From assembly GCA_024743015.1 (NCBI GenBank), contig JANSXJ010000048.1, positions 1 through 16,009 of the forward strand: DNA of 16,009 nucleotides, in the 5' to 3' direction. The notes beneath the pieces are model-generated. The model was not told the origin of the DNA. It did not search any database and was given only the letters and a program-made list of their open reading frames with translations. Each line of letters begins with the position of its first letter. Positions within the stretch are counted from its first letter, which is position 1. Shown piece after piece: positions 13,372 through 16,009 of this stretch. Source of the DNA: Hyphomonas sp. GTDB lineage: Bacteria > Pseudomonadota > Alphaproteobacteria > Caulobacterales > Hyphomonadaceae. Position numbers and translations under genes: made by a program.

Positions 13372-13400
13372 TTGACAGGGTTAATTTTTGACGGTTTTAC
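13372..13400 (+). promoter_or_regulatory. Possible promoter of the alpha/beta hydrolase gene
   Basis: A perfect -35 TTGACA (13372-13377) is followed after 17 bases by TTTTAC (13395-13400), a poor -10. TTTGAC recurs 16 bases later (13387-13392), so the element might be a regulator site. The hydrolase may equally be read through from the upstream gene. Confidence 0.3.
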
Positions 13401-13426
13401 GACAGTAAGGTTTGTGGAGTACTCGG

Positions 13427-14458
13427 ATGTTACGCAGAACGCTCGCCGTTATTCTGACCATTGTTGCCGTGTTGGCCGCCGGCTGGCTGGCGCTTCGCCG
13501 TGCGGACATTCCATACGATACGCTGGAAACCATCTACTCCACCCCTGATACGCAATTCATGACGCTCGATGACGGGTTGAAGGTCCACTATACCGATACC
13601 GGGCCGCAGGACCGTTCAGCCATTGTAATGGTGCACGGGTTTTCGTCCTCCCTCCACACATGGGACGCCTGGAAGACCAATCTGGAAGTTGATTTTCGGG
13701 TGATCACGCTGGATCTGCCGGGTCACGGCCTGACCCGTGCGGACGACCCGATCCAGCCAAATATTGAGCGGTTTGTCTCTGTCGTGCACGAGGTCACTCA
13801 GGATCTTGGTGTGGAACGGTTCACGCTCGCCGGGAACTCGATGGGCGGCAACACAGCCTGGTCTTATGCGCTGACCCATCCTGAGACGCTGGAAGGTCTG
13901 ATCCTGGTCGATGCCTCAGGCTGGCGCGAAACGGCAGAGGATAATGAAAACAGCCCGTTTATCTTCCGGTTGCTGGCCAACCCCGTGGCGCGCGCGGTGA
14001 TGAAAGATCTCGATATGACCTCGCTGACGCGCTCCGGCCTTGAGGATTCCTACACAGATCAGAGCTTCGTCACCGATGAACTGGTCGAGCGTTATGTTGC
14101 TCTCTCCCGCGCACCGGGACATCGCGAAACCCTGCTGGGCATCATGGCGGGAGAGCGGGTGGAAGCGACGGCCGAGAAGCTGAGCGCGATTCAGGTCCCG
14201 ACCCTCATCATGTGGGGCCGCGACGACAATCTCGTGCCGGTGTCGAGCGCGCAGAAATTCGCCGATGCCATCGAGGGTTCCACTCAGGTTATTTATGATG
14301 GGGTCGGTCATCTGCCGCAGGAAGAAGCGGCGGAACAATCAATCGCCGACGTCCGCGCCTTCATGCTGGAAGTTGAGTGGAGCGCACTCGACGAAGAAGA
14401 GATTATTCCGGCGGGCGATCCTCGCATCGGTGAGAACCGCCCGGACGGCGAGAACTAG
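13427..14458 (+). CDS. Membrane-anchored alpha/beta hydrolase
   Basis: The 343-residue protein has an N-terminal helix (about 4-23) serving as an uncleaved anchor or signal, then a complete alpha/beta hydrolase domain. The oxyanion loop is MVHGFSSSLHTWD (68-80), the nucleophile elbow GNSMGG gives serine 138, the acid is in WGRDDNLVP (about D266), and the base is in GVGHLPQEE (H295). The catalytic triad is intact, so it should be an active esterase, lipase or C-C hydrolase; the substrate cannot be read from sequence. The last 27 residues are acidic (EEEII, DGEN) and lie beyond the fold. The start at 13427 is supported by GGAG seven bases upstream; a TTG at 13412 is possible. It converges on the metallo-hydrolase gene with three bases between stops. 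Confidence 0.92.
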   Translation: MLRRTLAVILTIVAVLAAGWLALRRADIPYDTLETIYSTPDTQFMTLDDGLKVHYTDTGPQDRSAIVMVHGFSSSLHTWDAWKTNLEVDFRVITLDLPGHGLTRADDPIQPNIERFVSVVHEVTQDLGVERFTLAGNSMGGNTAWSYALTHPETLEGLILVDASGWRETAEDNENSPFIFRLLANPVARAVMKDLDMTSLTRSGLEDSYTDQSFVTDELVERYVALSRAPGHRETLLGIMAGERVEATAEKLSAIQVPTLIMWGRDDNLVPVSSAQKFADAIEGSTQVIYDGVGHLPQEEAAEQSIADVRAFMLEVEWSALDEEEIIPAGDPRIGENRPDGEN

Positions 14459-14461
14459 GTT

Positions 14462-15391
14462 TTATTCAGAGGCCTCGGCGAGATCGGTGTAGACGAGCCG
14501 GGTGAAACGAGGCTCGGTCATGAAGCCGGTTGCCCACTCGTCCACCCATGGCGACAGCGGCGCGGCGTCGAGTACTCCATCAAGGTCTTTCCCGGCATCG
14601 ATTTCAGCCTGCACCGCAGCCATCACGCCGTCCAGCATCTCAAGGGTCAAACCAATATCCGCTTTGCTGGCGAGCGCGCCATGCCCGGGGATGATGCGCG
14701 TTTCGTCGTCTATCGTATCGGCCATGGCCTGCGACGCCGCGATAAATCCAGTGAACGAGCCGCCGGACGTGATGTCGACGAATGGAAACATGCCGTTGAA
14801 CATCAAATCGCCTGTGTGCAGAACGTTGGCTTCTTCGAAATAGATGAATGTGTCGCCATCAGTATGCGCGTCCGGCGCATGAATGAGGCGCACCGTTTGA
14901 CCATTCAGATATAGCGTCATTTCATCATTGAACGTGATTACGGGCCAGGCGGCTTCCGGGGCCGCAGGTGTTGTCGATTCCTGACCGAAGAAGTCGCGAG
15001 TGACGTCCACCGTCACGCGCTCTCTCACGCCATTATGCGCAATGATAGTCGTGCCTGTCTCACCGATGATCGCGTTTCCGCCTGTGTGATCGCCGTGCCA
15101 GTGCGTGTTGACCAGATAGCGCGGTTTTTCGCCTGCAATTTCGTTGATGGCGCTGAGGAGTCCGGGGGCCATATCGGCATACTGACTGTCAATGACAAAG
15201 ACGCCGTCTTCTCCGGCCAGCACGCCAACATTACCGCCACGACCCTGCAGCATATACAGGCCATCACCCAGATCCGTCGTGGTCACCGGAACGGGTTGGG
15301 CTTGCTGGGTCAAATGAATGTGCGTGTTGTGCGCAAAGGCGACAGGGCTGGTGGCCAGGCCGATTGCGAGCAGGCTGGGGGCTATTCTCAT
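14462..15391 (-). CDS. Exported metallo-beta-lactamase-fold hydrolase
   Basis: The 309-residue protein has a signal peptide (cleavage expected after VAFA, about residue 20) and a metallo-beta-lactamase fold. The metal ligands are complete: HWHGDH (97-102), the histidine in DAHTDGD (176), the bridging aspartate in HTGD (195) and the histidine in PGHG (237). The bridging aspartate, where class B lactamases of subclass B1 have cysteine, and the tail resemble periplasmic SoxH-like or cyclase/glyoxalase II-like proteins. The substrate is unknown and antibiotic hydrolysis is not implied. AAGGAGAGAG precedes the ATG (15391), a strong ribosome site. It lies 64 bases downstream of ptsN on the same strand and may have its own promoter; the spacer contains a 10-base palindrome, ACTGGCCAGT (15436-15445). 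Confidence 0.92.
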   Translation of the reverse strand: MRIAPSLLAIGLATSPVAFAHNTHIHLTQQAQPVPVTTTDLGDGLYMLQGRGGNVGVLAGEDGVFVIDSQYADMAPGLLSAINEIAGEKPRYLVNTHWHGDHTGGNAIIGETGTTIIAHNGVRERVTVDVTRDFFGQESTTPAAPEAAWPVITFNDEMTLYLNGQTVRLIHAPDAHTDGDTFIYFEEANVLHTGDLMFNGMFPFVDITSGGSFTGFIAASQAMADTIDDETRIIPGHGALASKADIGLTLEMLDGVMAAVQAEIDAGKDLDGVLDAAPLSPWVDEWATGFMTEPRFTRLVYTDLAEASE

Positions 15392-15435
15392 GGCTCTCTC
15401 CTTGATCTGGAAAGAGATATACGCCCATCAGCCGA

Positions 15436-15445
15436 ACTGGCCAGT
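15436..15445. promoter_or_regulatory. Ten-base perfect palindrome between ptsN and the metallo-hydrolase gene
   Basis: ACTGGCCAGT lies 10 bases beyond the ptsN stop codon. On the minus strand a TATATC follows 20 bases later and could be a -10. It may be an operator or chance. Confidence 0.2.
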
Positions 15446-15455
15446 CACGATGAAG

Positions 15456-15926
15456 TTAAGCAGCGGCATCCGCGGTTTGCGGGCAGAGCAGGCGTTCAAT
15501 CGCCTCAAGATCATCCGCATCGCGCAAAGCTGCGCGCAAGTCAGCGTTCCGGAAGGTGCGACTGACCTGTGCCAGGGCGCGCAAATGGTCGGCGCCTGAT
15601 GCATTTGGCGCGAGCAGCATGAAGATCAGGTCGCAAGGCCGGGCATCAATCGCGTCGAAGTCCACGCCCTCTTCGAGTTTTACGAACGCTCCGACGGGTT
15701 TGCTGAGCGCCGGAATGCGCGCATGCGGGATCGCGACGCCTTCGCCTACACTGGTCGACCCGAGATTTTCGCGCTCGATGACGGCGTCAAAAATATCGCG
15801 ACCGTCGATTCCGGTCTTCTCGCCAATGGCCGCAGCAAGCGTGCGCAAGATCTGCTTGCGGCTTTCGCTTGCTTGAGAACCAAGAATTACACCCTCCGAA
15901 AGGAGGCTTGAAAGATCGTTTGCCAT
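15456..15926 (-). CDS. ptsN: PTS IIA-like nitrogen regulatory protein PtsN (EIIA-Ntr)
   Basis: Cytoplasmic phospho-acceptor of the nitrogen-related phosphotransferase chain (PtsP, NPr, EIIA-Ntr), which regulates potassium transport, stress signals and, in some alphaproteobacteria, (p)ppGpp levels; it does not transport sugar. The 156-residue protein has the family length. The phosphorylated histidine is in GEGVAIPHARI (H68), preceded by ERENLGSTSVG (51-61). DLIFMLLAP (99-107), then HLRALAQVSRTFRN (114-127), are typical. It follows hpf with a 20-base gap, the standard rpoN-hpf-ptsN order, so it is probably expressed from upstream. The ATG at 15926 has only a weak ribosome binding site; coupling to hpf translation is plausible. 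Confidence 0.95.
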   Translation of the reverse strand: MANDLSSLLSEGVILGSQASESRKQILRTLAAAIGEKTGIDGRDIFDAVIERENLGSTSVGEGVAIPHARIPALSKPVGAFVKLEEGVDFDAIDARPCDLIFMLLAPNASGADHLRALAQVSRTFRNADLRAALRDADDLEAIERLLCPQTADAAA

Positions 15927-15946
15927 TTTTACTCTGACCTATCGGT

Positions 15947-16009
15947 TCAACCGGTGGCGGAATGTCCCGCCGGATCAACCCACCCGATATTGCCGTCTTC
16001 GCGGCGGTA
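15947..16009 (-). CDS. hpf: C-terminal end of long-form ribosome hibernation promoting factor (partial)
   Basis: The minus strand from the right edge reads 20 codons, ending YRREDGNIGWVDPAGHSATG and a TGA at 15949-15947. The YRR-DGNIGWVDP pattern is the typical finish of the C-terminal dimerisation domain of long HPF (YvyD-type), which pairs 70S ribosomes into inactive 100S dimers during starvation. The location immediately before ptsN is the standard one. Only the tail is visible; the gene continues beyond the window and its N-terminus cannot be assessed. Confidence 0.88.
   Translation of the reverse strand, partial: YRREDGNIGWVDPAGHSATG

Noticed and set aside
14462..15391. Antibiotic-resistance metallo-beta-lactamase
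   Set aside because: The fold and metal ligands are present, but they are shared by many unrelated hydrolases, and nothing specific to a lactamase or a mobile resistance context is visible.

Overview
The window looks like chromosomal DNA of a marine-type alphaproteobacterium, probably in or near the Hyphomonadaceae/Maricaulales. This is an inference. It rests on moderately high GC, on the order hpf-ptsN at the right edge, on coaBC lying close to dut, on a PspB-like coiled-coil membrane protein and a stand-alone PIF1-like helicase, and on short palindromes of a type (core CATCCTGAG..TGTCGAAGGA) that I recall as scattered through genomes of this class. I see no rRNA, tRNA, CRISPR array, transposase, integrase or phage gene.

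Left part (1-2400): the 3' end of an unidentified gene, then a stretch whose + strand RNA would fold strongly, a small eight-cysteine secreted protein on the minus strand with an AT-rich upstream region, a possible small RNA with a clean intrinsic terminator (about 788-925), and a GT87/DUF2029 membrane glycosyltransferase.

Centre-left (2400-5800): coaBC (coenzyme A synthesis), a small tail-anchored protein, a mosaic of palindromic repeats containing a nested inverted-repeat element, dut (dUTPase), and a PspB-like protein whose stop codon overlaps that of a small membrane protein on the opposite strand.

Centre (5800-10440): a LysR regulator divergent from a SAM-dependent methyltransferase with operator-like sequence between them; a PIF1-family helicase behind a gene for a six-cysteine exported protein; and an O-methyltransferase of the caffeoyl-CoA type divergent from that pair.

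Right part (10440-16009): a two-gene, translationally coupled minus-strand operon encoding a four-helix membrane protein and a membrane-anchored vWA-like protein with a degenerate metal site. This is the best candidate here for an uncharacterised system. It is followed by a MoeB/ThiF-type adenylyltransferase, a membrane-anchored alpha/beta hydrolase, an exported metallo-beta-lactamase-fold hydrolase, ptsN, and the last 20 codons of long-form hpf. Several convergent gene pairs are separated by only 3 to 18 bases, so the region is compactly organised.
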